Source of the DNA: Anaerolineales bacterium
GTDB taxonomy: Bacteria > Chloroflexota > Anaerolineae > Anaerolineales > Anaerolineaceae
Direction: 5' to 3'
DNA length: 28,028 nt
Assembly (NCBI GenBank): GCA_020060485.1
Contig: JAGVAB010000063.1
Location: 1-28,028 of the forward strand
A program made the translations under genes and the position numbers. Shown here in pieces: positions 1-7,447 of this stretch. Below the pieces are notes generated by a model. The model was not told the DNA's origin. It did no database searches and was given only the letters and a program-made list of their open reading frames with translations. The stretch's first letter is position 1. Every line of letters begins with the position of its first letter.

Positions 1-113
1 CCGCTTTCGGTTTTCCCTGCTCGGTTCTGTCGGTCTGTTCTTTCACATTTCGGACATGTTTTCATTTCTCTATTTTAGCCCAATTTTTAGCCACTCCCGG
101 TGGAGAACGCGGT

Positions 114-141
114 TTGACAGATCGGTAAAACGCAGTATAAT
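114..141 (+). promoter_or_regulatory. Sigma-70-type promoter for the SNF symporter
   Basis: A perfect -35 hexamer TTGACA (114-119) is followed after 16 bp by a perfect -10 hexamer TATAAT (136-141). Transcription should start near 148, giving a leader of about 130 nt before the start codon at 278. No other promoter as good lies between here and the gene. Confidence 0.75.
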
Positions 142-163
142 CGCCTTGTTTGGACTGTTGGTT

Positions 164-216
164 GCAGCCCAGCAAACCGGCACATCGGCTGCCCCTCTCG
201 GGCGCGGCCTTTTTTT
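164..216 (+). promoter_or_regulatory. Possible transcription attenuator in the symporter leader
   Basis: A G+C-rich hairpin (GGCTGCCC 187-194 with GGGC-gc-GGCC 200-209, two-base bulge) is followed directly by seven T residues (210-216), which is the form of an intrinsic terminator. It lies inside the leader, upstream of the gene. The upstream segment GCAGCC (164-169) is the exact complement of GGCTGC (187-192), the 5' arm of the terminator, so an alternative antiterminator pairing is possible. No known riboswitch class is recognised and the sensing part, if any, is short. Confidence 0.4.
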
Positions 217-277
217 GCGCATGTTTCCTTTTGTGGGCGGTGGCGCCGGCATTATTTATTACAGGAGCATTTGCATC

Positions 278-1687
278 ATGACTGATTCAAAGCAAGACCA
301 GGATTCAAAAAAGATTCAATCCAAAGACTCTCACCTGCGCGGCGGGTTCTCTACGGCGCTGGGGGCGTTGTTTGCCACCTTGGGCTCGGCAGTGGGCCTG
401 GGCAATATTTGGAAATTCCCGTACATGACGGGAGAAAATGGCGGCGCGGCCTTCATCATTATCTATCTGTTGGCTACCCTGCTGGTGGGCCTGCCGGTGA
501 TGATCTCGGAGATCATGCTGGGGCGCAGTGCGCGCGCCAATGCCATTGAGACCATGCGCAGGGTTTCGCCCAGCAAGAAGCAGCCCTGGTGGTTGATCGG
601 GGCGGGCGGTGCGCTGGCTGCATTCCTGATCATGGCCTTCTACACCGAAGTGGCTGGCTGGGTGTTCGCCTATATCTTCAAGTCCATTTCCGGCGGTTTT
701 CTGTCCACCGACCCTGCAGTTACTTCGCAGGCGTTTGTGGATCTGGTCAGCAGCCCATGGCAGTCCTTGATCTGGCAGTGGGTGGTGCTGGTGGTGATCA
801 CGCTCATCATTATCCGCGGCGTGTCGAAAGGCATTGAAGCCACCGCCAAGCGTCTGATCCCGCTCTTGTTTGTGCTGCTGCTGATTGTGGACATTCGCAG
901 TTTGACCCTGCCGGGGGCGATGGAAGGTTTGAAATTCCTGTTCACCCCGGATTTCAGCAAGTTGACCGCCCTGACAGTGCTGGCTGCTATGGGGCTGGCT
1001 TTCTTTAAGTTGTCGGTGGGCATGGGTACCATGATCACTTATGGCAGTTACTGGAAGGATGAACAGAACATCCCGCTCACAACCACGCGTGTCATGTTGT
1101 CTGACTTGCTGGTTTCGATCCTGGCCGGGGTGGCGGTTTTTCCGGCAGTGTTCGCTTTTGGTTTCGAGCCTGGCGCCGGGCCTTCGCTGCTTTTCATCAC
1201 CATTCCGGCGGTATTTGCCTCGATGCCTTTCGGCGGGGTGTTCATGGTCTTGTTCTTCCTGCTGGCGGCCGTTGCGGCTACTGGCGCCATGCTCTCCTTG
1301 ATCGAAGTGCCGGTGGCTTTCCTGAACGAACAGTTCAAGCTGCCGCGGGCCAAGGGTGCGATCATCACCGCGGTCTTGCTGGCTTTGATCGGTTCGACAG
1401 CTGCCTTGTCGAGCAGCGTGCTGGCCGATGTGAGCGTGTTTGGCATGAATTTCTTTGACCTGTATGATTATCTCAGTTCGAACATTCTGCTGCCTTTGGG
1501 CGGTCTGTTCATCACGCTGTTTGTGGGCTGGTTCTGGGGTTTCGAGAAGGTCAAGCAGGCTTTGACTAACAAGGGTAGTTTGCAGAACGAGAAAGTGGTG
1601 CGCGGCTTTTTCCTGATCGTTAAGTTTGTTACGCCGGTACTGGTAGTGCTGGTGTTGTTGAACAGTCTGGGCGTGCTTAAATCCTGA
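278..1687 (+). CDS. Sodium:neurotransmitter symporter family (SNF) transporter
   Basis: This is a 469-residue, very hydrophobic protein of the SNF/NSS (LeuT-fold) family, which couples Na+ influx to uptake of amino acids or related small solutes across the inner membrane. The N-terminal part carries the hallmark first membrane helix with GSAVGLGNIWKFPY, where family members bind Na+ and substrate, followed by NGGAAFIIIYL. About a dozen membrane segments run to the C-terminus, and the length is normal for bacterial members. The ATG at 278 is chosen because CAGGAG sits 10 bases upstream and the hydrophilic N-terminus followed by GGFST fits the family; the open frame continues upstream to 56 but crosses the promoter. 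It is a single-gene unit between its own promoter and a strong terminator. Substrate cannot be read from the sequence. Confidence 0.93.
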   Translation: MTDSKQDQDSKKIQSKDSHLRGGFSTALGALFATLGSAVGLGNIWKFPYMTGENGGAAFIIIYLLATLLVGLPVMISEIMLGRSARANAIETMRRVSPSKKQPWWLIGAGGALAAFLIMAFYTEVAGWVFAYIFKSISGGFLSTDPAVTSQAFVDLVSSPWQSLIWQWVVLVVITLIIIRGVSKGIEATAKRLIPLLFVLLLIVDIRSLTLPGAMEGLKFLFTPDFSKLTALTVLAAMGLAFFKLSVGMGTMITYGSYWKDEQNIPLTTTRVMLSDLLVSILAGVAVFPAVFAFGFEPGAGPSLLFITIPAVFASMPFGGVFMVLFFLLAAVAATGAMLSLIEVPVAFLNEQFKLPRAKGAIITAVLLALIGSTAALSSSVLADVSVFGMNFFDLYDYLSSNILLPLGGLFITLFVGWFWGFEKVKQALTNKGSLQNEKVVRGFFLIVKFVTPVLVVLVLLNSLGVLKS

Positions 1688-1705
1688 TTTGGCACTATTG
1701 AAAGG

Positions 1706-1745
1706 AAACTCCCCGCCTGGTATAGCCAAGCGGGGAGTTTTTTCT
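1706..1745 (+). terminator. Rho-independent terminator after the symporter
   Basis: A perfect 11-bp stem (1706-1716 with 1730-1740, CTCCCCGC/GCGGGGAG core) with a 13-nt loop runs into a T tract at 1738-1743. It lies 18 nt after the symporter stop codon. Confidence 0.9.
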
Positions 1746-1786
1746 AGAAAAAACGATGCGGTCTTGTGGTCGAATTGGGCACGATC

Positions 1787-1821
1787 AAAGCGCACACCGG
1801 GTTTGTTGAGGTGTGCGCTTT
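1787..1821 (-). terminator. Perfect hairpin, probable terminator of the minus-strand transporter
   Basis: A perfect 12-bp inverted repeat (1787-1798 with 1810-1821, core GCGCACACC/GGTGTGCGC) lies just past the stop codon of the minus-strand gene ending at 1847. The U tract is short on either strand, so termination strength is uncertain; it may act on both converging transcripts. Confidence 0.55.
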
Positions 1822-1846
1822 GCTGTCTTGAGAAACGACCTGGACT

Positions 1847-2851
1847 TCAGATCATCAGGGTCACGATATAGGCGCCAATGAAATACAGCATCACGGCCGC
1901 GGCCAGTGCCCAATAACTGCGGCGGGGTGCGCCCTTGAATTCGCCATAAGCCAGCCCCCACAACTGGGTCCACAGGCCGGAGGTCATGCCCAGCGGCCAG
2001 GCGATGACGGTGCTGAGCGAGGCGGTGGCGAAGGTGTGGATGATGTTGCCGCCGTAATGGAACAGGCCGGCCAGCACACCCAGCTTGTGCAGTTTCAGTC
2101 CGGCGTGCAAAACAAGCGGCCACTGTTTGCGCAGGGTGAGCAGCAGGCCGCTGGAGAGCATCGAGCCGATGAAGGCCCCTGAAGCCAGCAATGCCATGAA
2201 GGGCATCACTGCCAGGCCGTTGGGCTGGGTGACCGATTTCAGGCCATAGGACGCGCCCAGGGTGTAGGCCGGCATGAGCAGGGCCGAGATCACCAGCAGG
2301 CCGAGGCCTTTCCACAGGTCCTGCATGCTAAACTGGAGTTTGTTTTGTTGTGGGTCAAGGGTCTGCGAGCGGAATTTGCCGGCCAGCATGGAGGCGGCCA
2401 CCGCCGCGATCAAAAAGAGGCAGCCCAGGGCAATCTTGAGAACCGAGAAGCCCTGCGGCAGGCCGCCCACCAGGGCCGACATCAAGGTGCCGACCAGGAT
2501 GCTCATCGAGGTCTGGATGGGCTGGGAGAGGGAGAGGCCGATCAGCTTGCTGACCGAGACCGACATCTGCAAGCCGATCACATACAGCGCACCGCACAGC
2601 AGGGTCACGGTGACACGGCTGGGGTCTGCTTTGCCTACCAAGCGCAGGTTTGCGAGCAGGGCTGGGCCGTCCAGCAGAAAGCCGACCACCCACACAAAGA
2701 CCACTGATGTGGCAAACAGGGTAACGTAAAAGCCTTCCAGGGGGTAATCGTCGAGGTATTTGATGGCAATGAACCACGAGCCCCACATGAAGGCGGCGGT
2801 CAAACTCATGGCGATGGCCATGCCGGTGGTCAGATCAGGTGCAAGGTTCAA
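1847..2851 (-). CDS. Multi-spanning membrane transporter, DMT/GRP-like
   Basis: This 334-residue protein has about ten predicted membrane segments and no signal peptide. The N-terminal helix (MAIAMSLTAAFMWGSWFIAIKYL) and the motif GLSLSQPIQTSMSILVGTLM resemble the drug/metabolite transporter superfamily, in particular sugar-uptake GRP/RhaT-like members with two five-helix halves; this is a fold-level resemblance only. The start is read as TTG at 2851 because GGAAGGA lies 8 bases upstream. The next candidate, an ATG in MAIAM about 10 codons on, has no comparable ribosome binding site. It is a single gene, convergent with the symporter and divergent from the lipoprotein gene at 3072. Substrate is unknown. 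Confidence 0.7.
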   Translation of the reverse strand: MNLAPDLTTGMAIAMSLTAAFMWGSWFIAIKYLDDYPLEGFYVTLFATSVVFVWVVGFLLDGPALLANLRLVGKADPSRVTVTLLCGALYVIGLQMSVSVSKLIGLSLSQPIQTSMSILVGTLMSALVGGLPQGFSVLKIALGCLFLIAAVAASMLAGKFRSQTLDPQQNKLQFSMQDLWKGLGLLVISALLMPAYTLGASYGLKSVTQPNGLAVMPFMALLASGAFIGSMLSSGLLLTLRKQWPLVLHAGLKLHKLGVLAGLFHYGGNIIHTFATASLSTVIAWPLGMTSGLWTQLWGLAYGEFKGAPRRSYWALAAAVMLYFIGAYIVTLMI

Positions 2852-2984
2852 GGGGAGTGTCCTTCCGGTGGATACAGGATATGCGCCTGATTCTAGCAGG
2901 GGAGCGAGGGCGGGTCAATGGATGGGCAAAAGCTGATAAATTCATCGGTCATTTGTTCGATTAATCGTGATTTTTTGGGCCGAA

Positions 2985-2995
2985 CCTGCTAAAAT
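2985..2995 (+). promoter_or_regulatory. Possible extended -10 promoter for the lipoprotein gene
   Basis: TGCTAAAAT (2987-2995) has the form of an extended -10 (TGn-TAAAAT). No good -35 hexamer is found at the usual distance. It lies about 75 nt before the start codon at 3072, in the divergent gap between two genes. Confidence 0.35.
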
Positions 2996-3071
2996 AGAAG
3001 CAGAGCAGGTGCATAATCTGCCGGTCTTTGTTGCGCTTGTGTGAATGGAAGCGCCAAAGAGGAGGTTGATG

Positions 3072-3524
3072 ATGAAACGATGGGTTTTGGTATTGATGGT
3101 GCCAGCCTTGCTGCTGCTGGCAGCCTGCGGAGCGTCGCCGCTGGTGAGCATGGGCCAGCAGGATGAGCAATTGGCGCAGGGCAAGGCGGCAGAGGAGGCA
3201 CAGCCGGTGGAATTGAGTGTGGATAATGATGGCCAGACCATCACTTTGCAGTCCGGGCAGGATCTGCGGGTGAAGCTGGCGGGCAACCCGACCACCGGTT
3301 ATGCCTGGGAAGTCAGCGAGATGGATGCGGCAGTGCTGCGCATAACGGGGGAAGGGGAGTATGTCCCGGCCGGTGAGGCTCTGGGCTCGGGCGGCGAGTT
3401 TGTGTTCAATTTTCAGGCGGCTGCGCCGGGCGAAACCAGCTTGACTTTGATCTATTACCGCAGCTTTGAAAAGGATGTGCCACCCAAACATACCTTTTCG
3501 GTGCGGGTGGTGGTATCACAATAG
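3072..3524 (+). CDS. Chagasin-like (inhibitor I42) lipoprotein
   Basis: This 150-residue protein starts with MKRW, a hydrophobic stretch and the lipobox LLAAC, so it should be exported and lipid-anchored on the cell surface. The rest matches the chagasin/I42 family of cysteine-peptidase inhibitors: GNPTTGYAW forms the conserved NPTTGY loop, a Gly-rich GSGGEFVF segment follows, and LIYYRSFEK stands where the family has its third binding loop. In the family these loops enter the active site of papain-like peptidases. The ATG at 3072 is preferred because GAGGAGG ends 6 bases upstream; the ATG at 3069 is equally in frame but too close. The gene leads a plus-strand series with the epimerase 67 nt downstream. 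The target peptidase is not apparent in the window. Confidence 0.82.
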   Translation: MKRWVLVLMVPALLLLAACGASPLVSMGQQDEQLAQGKAAEEAQPVELSVDNDGQTITLQSGQDLRVKLAGNPTTGYAWEVSEMDAAVLRITGEGEYVPAGEALGSGGEFVFNFQAAAPGETSLTLIYYRSFEKDVPPKHTFSVRVVVSQ

Positions 3525-3591
3525 AGCTGCCATAGGAACACCCCGGCGGCCAGCCGGCATAGCAGCATCCATCACGGAGGATAACGGCAGG

Positions 3592-4587
3592 ATGAAGGTT
3601 TTCATCACCGGGGCAACCGGTTTTATTGGCGGCCACCTGGCCCGCCAGTTGGCGCAGGCCGGGCATGAATTATATTGTCTGGCGCGCAAAACGAGTGACA
3701 GACAGGCGTTGCAGGAACTGGGCGTTCATCTGGTGGAGGGCACGGTCAATGACCTGACGGCCCTGCAGGAAGGCATGAAGGGCTGCCAGGCGGTGGTGCA
3801 CCTGGCGAATGTGTATTCCTTCTGGGAACCGGACATGCGCATTCTGCACCGGGCCAATGTGGACGGCACGCGGGCGGTGATGCAGGCTGCGGCCGCGGCC
3901 GGGGTGAAACGGATGGTGTATGTCAGCACGGCGGCGGTGTACGGCGTGCCGCAGGAGCGGCCTTTCAATGAAGGGACACCCCATGCGCCGCACCTGACCA
4001 CCACCTATGCCCGCACCAAGCGCCAGGCAGAGGAGATCGTGCACCAGGTGGCTGCCAAACACGGCATGGAACTGGTGGTTTTGCAGCCGGGGGCGGTGAT
4101 CGGGGCGGGCGATACGCGCGCTACCGGCCAGTATCTGCAGGAATTGCTGGAAGGACGGCTGCCGTTGATGTCTTTTCACAAAACGCAGATGAACTTCATC
4201 CATGTGTTGGATGTGTGCGATGCAGTTCAGCACAGCCTGGAGCGGCCGGAACTGGCCGGGCAGACCTTTTTGCTGGGCGGGACGCAGATGACGATGTGGC
4301 AGTATCTGGAAATGATCAGTGAGATCAGCGGCGCACATTTGCCTTTCCTCAGGTTCCCGGTGATCGTTCCCACCATTCTGGGCTGGGTCTTGACCCCGCT
4401 GGCGCATTTGTTCAAGAAGCCGCCCATCTGGGGTCTGTCCAATGACCAGGTACGCATGCTGCGTGACGGGTTTTGGTTTGATGGCAGCAAGGCCGAACGC
4501 GAGCTGGGTATTCACTACCGTTCGGTGCGCCAGGCGGTGGCAGAGGCGGTGGCATGGTATTGGGAACGGAAACAGGAAGAAAAATGA
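3592..4587 (+). CDS. NAD(P)-dependent epimerase/dehydratase (extended SDR)
   Basis: The 331-residue product is an extended short-chain dehydrogenase/reductase. It opens with the Rossmann nucleotide-binding motif GATGFIGGHLA (residues 7-17), has DVxx-type strands, the segment VYVSTAAVYG, and a catalytic YxxxK in TTYARTKRQ. The C-terminal half (PIIVPTILGW-like hydrophobic segment, then LSNDQVRMLRDGFWFD and LGIHYRSVRQAVAEAV) is typical of dihydroflavonol-4-reductase-like and NDP-sugar/isoprenoid epimerases of this clade. Substrate is not predictable. The ATG at 3592 places the Rossmann motif at the usual distance from the N-terminus and has GGAGG about 11 bases upstream; a longer frame to 3466 overlaps the lipoprotein gene and is not credible. 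Probably co-transcribed with the lipoprotein. Confidence 0.88.
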   Translation: MKVFITGATGFIGGHLARQLAQAGHELYCLARKTSDRQALQELGVHLVEGTVNDLTALQEGMKGCQAVVHLANVYSFWEPDMRILHRANVDGTRAVMQAAAAAGVKRMVYVSTAAVYGVPQERPFNEGTPHAPHLTTTYARTKRQAEEIVHQVAAKHGMELVVLQPGAVIGAGDTRATGQYLQELLEGRLPLMSFHKTQMNFIHVLDVCDAVQHSLERPELAGQTFLLGGTQMTMWQYLEMISEISGAHLPFLRFPVIVPTILGWVLTPLAHLFKKPPIWGLSNDQVRMLRDGFWFDGSKAERELGIHYRSVRQAVAEAVAWYWERKQEEK

Positions 4588-4699
4588 CGTTATCTGTGAT
4601 TGTGAGACTTTTGCAGGAAGGCGCGGCAATTTCCAGGCTTGTGGTGGAGATCGCGTCGCTTTGCCCGTGATGACACCAAACACTGGAGGAAGGTAAGGT

Positions 4700-5899
4700 A
4701 TGATTTCTGATCCGATCATTCTGATTGCAGGCGGGGCGGTGCTGTTGATTCTGGTGCTGCTGGTGGTTCTGGTGTTCGTTTTGCTGGGGCAAGTGCGGCG
4801 GGTGAATCGCGGCAGCAGCGCCGAGGCTGTGCAGCGCCTGGCGGATGCCATGCAGCGGGAGCAAAGCCAACTGGCAACATTGAACGCGCGCGTGGCCCAT
4901 CTGGAGCCGTTGAGCGGGGCTGTGCAGAGCATGCAGGTGGAGACGCGGACGGTGGCTGAACGCATCAGTATGGTGGAACAGGGTCAGCAGACAGTGCACC
5001 GTGGGGTGGGCGTATTAGCCAACCATTCGGCCTCGGCTCTGAGCGAGCTGAAGACCCTGACCAATGGCCTGGCTGAGGCCACGGCCAGCATGCGCGCCGA
5101 GCTGGCGCGCGCCAAAAGCGACCTGACCGCTTTGCAATCCAGCACGCATGCCCGCCAGGAAGCGGACCTGGCGATGGCCGAATCGCTGCGCCGCCTGGAG
5201 ATGGTGATCGCCGGGACGCATTCCAAGGGGGCGGCTGGCGAAAATATCCTCGAGCTGGTCTTTGCCAAACTGCCGCCAGCCTGGCAGGTGCGCAACTTCA
5301 AGGTGGATGGCAAGCCGGTGGAATTTGCCCTGCGCCTGCCCAATGACCTGGTGCTGCCCATTGACAGCAAATGGCCGGCCACGCACCTGATGGAGCAGTT
5401 CGCGGGCAGTGAAGACCCGGGTGAACAACAGCGCATCAAGAAAGAGATTGAGACGGCAGTGCTGCTCAAGGCGCGCGAAGTGCGCAAATACGTTGACCCG
5501 GCAGTAACGGTCAACTTTGGCGTGGCGGTGGTGCCCGATTCGGTGTATGACCTGTGCTACGGCATTCAGGCAGATGTTTTCCAGTTGGGAGTGGTGCTGG
5601 TCAGTTACAGCATGTTCGTGCCCTATTTGCTGCTGGTGTTTCAGACCATGCTTAAGGCCAGCCAGGGGCTGGATGTGCAGCGTTTGGAAGCCTATCTGCA
5701 TACCGTGCAAGCCAGCATTCAGGCCATGCAGGAGGAGCTGGACGGGCGTTTTTCGCGGGCGATCACCATGTTATCCAATTCGCGCGATGACATGCGCGCC
5801 CATTTAAGCAAGGCCGGCAGCAGTGCGGCCGGGCTGCGTCTGGGTAATGGGGCAGAGCCGGATGACGGGCTGGTTGAAGATCGCGAAATGGGGGAGTGA
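4700..5899 (+). CDS. rmuC: RmuC family DNA recombination protein
   Basis: The 399-residue protein begins with one membrane helix (about residues 5-30), continues with a long coiled-coil-forming region (about 40-160), and then the RmuC domain (about 165-385). The domain has GAAGENILELVFAKLP, a DSKWPA segment corresponding to the family DSKFP motif, and YDLCYGIQADVFQLGVVLVS near its end. RmuC proteins limit inversions at short inverted repeats and carry a nuclease-like fold; the biochemical activity is still debated. The start at 4700 is supported by GGAGGAAGG about 6 bases upstream. It lies 112 nt after the epimerase gene on the same strand. The C-terminal tail (GAEPDDGLVEDREMGE) is acidic and variable. 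Confidence 0.88.
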   Translation: MISDPIILIAGGAVLLILVLLVVLVFVLLGQVRRVNRGSSAEAVQRLADAMQREQSQLATLNARVAHLEPLSGAVQSMQVETRTVAERISMVEQGQQTVHRGVGVLANHSASALSELKTLTNGLAEATASMRAELARAKSDLTALQSSTHARQEADLAMAESLRRLEMVIAGTHSKGAAGENILELVFAKLPPAWQVRNFKVDGKPVEFALRLPNDLVLPIDSKWPATHLMEQFAGSEDPGEQQRIKKEIETAVLLKAREVRKYVDPAVTVNFGVAVVPDSVYDLCYGIQADVFQLGVVLVSYSMFVPYLLLVFQTMLKASQGLDVQRLEAYLHTVQASIQAMQEELDGRFSRAITMLSNSRDDMRAHLSKAGSSAAGLRLGNGAEPDDGLVEDREMGE

Positions 5900-5932
5900 A
5901 GTAAGACGTGCAGACAGGGGGACGTCAATATA

Positions 5933-5961
5933 TTGACAAATAAGATATTTATTGGTATATT
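5933..5961 (+). promoter_or_regulatory. Near-consensus promoter of the OsmC gene
   Basis: TTGACA (5933-5938) and TATATT (5956-5961) are separated by exactly 17 bp in an A+T-rich segment that contrasts with its surroundings. The start codon lies about 50 nt downstream of the expected transcription start. No clear operator is seen. Confidence 0.75.
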
Positions 5962-6017
5962 AAATATGTGAATAAAATCACAAGACGAGGCAATATTTTT
6001 AACAAAAGGAGAAAGTA

Positions 6018-6461
6018 ATGCCTATTCTAACATCCAAAGTCACCAGTAAAATGGTCAAGGGATTACAGGTAGAGAACTTTGCCCGTGATTTTTCGCTGCG
6101 GGTAGATGAGCCGGAAGGTATGGGGGGGACGGATAGTGGAATGACACCCATGGAAGCAATGTTGATCGCACTGGGTTCCTGCCAGGTGATTGTGGCAGCC
6201 GCATTTGCCCGACATCATGGAATTGATCTTCAGGATTTCTGGCTGGATGTGGAAGGCGATCTTGATTTGGATGGCTTCCAGAAAGGCGCTCCGGGGGTAC
6301 GCGTGGGTTTTCAGGAAGTGCGCATTACCCCGCATATCAAGACCAGTTCTTCGCCGGAGGATGTCAAGAAATTCCTGGCCTTTGTTGAGTCACGTTGCCC
6401 GGTTACGGATGTAATGCTGAATGGCACCAAGATCGTGCCGGCCGACGCGGTGATCGAGTAA
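6018..6461 (+). CDS. OsmC/Ohr family peroxiredoxin-like protein
   Basis: The 147-residue protein is of OsmC-family length. It has the two family cysteines: Cys55 in LGSCQVI and Cys127 in SRCPVTDV, which in the family form the redox pair that reduces organic hydroperoxides. The conserved MTPMEAMLIALGSC helix and the C-terminal CPVTDVMLNGTKI are present. It is a cytosolic protein. An AAAGGAG site ends about 7 bases upstream of the ATG. The gene is a complete single-gene unit with its own promoter and terminator, which fits independent induction by stress, although no regulator site is recognised. Confidence 0.9.
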   Translation: MPILTSKVTSKMVKGLQVENFARDFSLRVDEPEGMGGTDSGMTPMEAMLIALGSCQVIVAAAFARHHGIDLQDFWLDVEGDLDLDGFQKGAPGVRVGFQEVRITPHIKTSSSPEDVKKFLAFVESRCPVTDVMLNGTKIVPADAVIE

Positions 6462-6480
6462 AAACGCTCATTTGAAAATA

Positions 6481-6510
6481 AAACCCTCCGGTTTTTGCCG
6501 GAGGGTTTTT
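6481..6510 (+). terminator. Rho-independent terminator after the OsmC gene
   Basis: A perfect 11-bp stem (6481-6491 with 6498-6508, CCCTCCGG/CCGGAGGG core) with a 6-nt loop is followed by T residues up to 6510. It starts 19 nt after the stop codon. Confidence 0.92.
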
Positions 6511-6528
6511 GGTTATCAAATCGCCATC

Positions 6529-6582
6529 TCGACAAGCTCGGTGTGCGGTTTGATTCAGAATACCACATGCCGAGTTTGTTGA
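6529..6582. repeat. Imperfect inverted repeat of the CGACAAGCTC type
   Basis: The left arm TCGACAAGCTCGGTGTG (6529-6545) pairs imperfectly with the right arm at 6564-6582 (CGAGTTTGTTGA end), leaving a loop of about 18 nt. Arms built on CTTCGACAAGCTCAG-like sequence are common as dispersed intergenic repeats in environmental bacteria (from memory). Here it lies in the 430-base gap 6462-6891, which otherwise holds the OsmC terminator, about 145 bases with nothing recognised (6583-6730), and the control region of the LuxR-type gene. Confidence 0.5.
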
Positions 6583-6730
6583 AGCGCACGGTCTGTTTGA
6601 ATTGAACGGGAGTTCAGAAACCCCGGCGATAATACAAACTAGGGGTGCAGGTACAAAACTGAGAGGGGGAGTGCTGCAATGGGGTAACGCAGTGGCAGGC
6701 GTCCCCAAAACAGCTTTTTTTTCGGCGCTC

Positions 6731-6759
6731 TTGACAAATGGGGAAAAAATCCGCATAAT
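6731..6759 (+). promoter_or_regulatory. Strong promoter of the LuxR-type gene
   Basis: TTGACA (6731-6736) and CATAAT (6754-6759) are spaced by 17 bp. The palindromic operator begins three bases after the -10, so it covers the expected transcription start. The leader to the start codon at 6892 is about 125 nt. Confidence 0.75.
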
Positions 6760-6762
6760 GAA

Positions 6763-6780
6763 TTAGAATATATGTTCTAA
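6763..6780. promoter_or_regulatory. Palindromic operator, copy 1 (TTAGAA-N6-TTCTAA)
   Basis: TTAGAATATATGTTCTAA is an 18-bp site with perfect 6-bp arms. The core GAAT-ATAT-GTTC differs by one base from GAAC-N4-GTTC, the LexA box core of Gram-positive bacteria (established motif; assignment here is inference). Its position over the start point of the strong promoter fits repression. A second copy matching at 15 of 18 positions lies at 19397-19414. Confidence 0.6.
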
Positions 6781-6797
6781 GTTATTAGGACCGGTTC

Positions 6798-6821
6798 GCG
6801 GAATTTGCCAGAGCAAACCGC
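6798..6821 (+). promoter_or_regulatory. Hairpin in the LuxR-type gene leader
   Basis: GCGG-aa-TTTGC (6798-6808) pairs with GCAAA-CCGC (6813-6821), with a two-base bulge and a four-base loop. It lies in the untranslated leader just before the ribosome binding site of the short leader frame at 6843. There is no T tract, so it is not a terminator. Confidence 0.35.
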
Positions 6822-6842
6822 GCGAGGGAGGTCATCCTGAAT

Positions 6843-6881
6843 ATGGCAAGAAATCACTGGCGTATTGCTGGCAAAGCGTAA
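6843..6881 (+). CDS. Possible 12-residue leader peptide
   Basis: ATG at 6843 is preceded at 11 bases by GAGGGAGG (6824-6831), a better ribosome binding site than that of the downstream gene. The frame encodes MARNHWRIAGKA and stops at 6881. Its stop codon (TAA 6879-6881) overlaps the AAAGGA that serves the LuxR-type gene at 6892. Such an arrangement would allow translational coupling. The peptide is too short to judge by composition, and it may be chance. Confidence 0.3.
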   Translation: MARNHWRIAGKA

Positions 6882-6891
6882 AGGACAGGGC

Positions 6892-7341
6892 ATGAATCAT
6901 TTCAGGACCCGGTTGATCTTCATTCCGGACCGCAAGACTTTCATTTTGCTGGAATCACCACTGCCGCCCGAAGAATTGACAGCGGCTGTGCTGGGCGGGC
7001 ACTGGCGGCCGCCAGGCCCGTATGCCGGGGCCGCTGGCAGAAAATTCCATGTCAGCCAGCAGGGCGAGGTTGTGGTGATTACTCTGGATGAAAAGAGCTT
7101 GCCGTCTCTGCCAGCGGGCGCAGACCTCAGCAGGCGCCAGTTGGCAGTGTTACAGTGCCTGGCGCAAGGTCTGACCAACAAGCAGATCGCCAAACGGCTG
7201 GGCATGTCGGAGCGCACGGTGTTCAATCACCAGACAGCCATCAAGGAGAGCTTGCAGGTGCAAACCCTGGCGCAGGCCGCGGCAGTGGGCACCATGTTGG
7301 GGCTGTGCCAGCCATTGGCGAGCGGCGAAGAAGGGAATTGA
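6892..7341 (+). CDS. Small LuxR-type HTH transcriptional regulator
   Basis: The 149-residue protein ends in a GerE/LuxR DNA-binding domain (about residues 78-130): LSRRQLAVLQCLAQGLTNKQIAKRLGMSERTVFNHQ is the full four-helix pattern with the usual TNKQIA and SERTV positions. The first 77 residues do not look like a response-regulator receiver (no Asp pocket or Lys switch) or an autoinducer domain; they show two short beta-rich segments (RLIFIPDRKTFILLES and GEVVVITLDE), function unknown. The ATG at 6892 has AAAGGA 5-6 bases upstream; a TTG at 6865 is a weaker alternative. The gene stands alone behind a strong promoter with a palindromic operator. The same operator is found at the phage-like cassette at 19433, so it may belong to the same regulon (inference). 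Confidence 0.8.
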   Translation: MNHFRTRLIFIPDRKTFILLESPLPPEELTAAVLGGHWRPPGPYAGAAGRKFHVSQQGEVVVITLDEKSLPSLPAGADLSRRQLAVLQCLAQGLTNKQIAKRLGMSERTVFNHQTAIKESLQVQTLAQAAAVGTMLGLCQPLASGEEGN

Positions 7342-7447
7342 GTTGAATCGGTCAACCAGTCACTCAGGGATTGGAAAATTCGGTTATTAGGGTCTTATGT
7401 TGGTTTTGAATAGTTTGTGCTCAGTGGAAGAAATCTTTCCTTGTCGT

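Noticed and set aside
56..277. N-terminal extension of the symporter by 74 residues
   Set aside because: It spans a perfect promoter and a terminator-like leader hairpin, and has no ribosome binding site; the ATG at 278 has one and fits the family.
305..1795. Long minus-strand frame opposite the symporter
   Set aside because: It is rich in Gln, His and Arg with no domain, as expected from the antisense of a membrane-protein gene.
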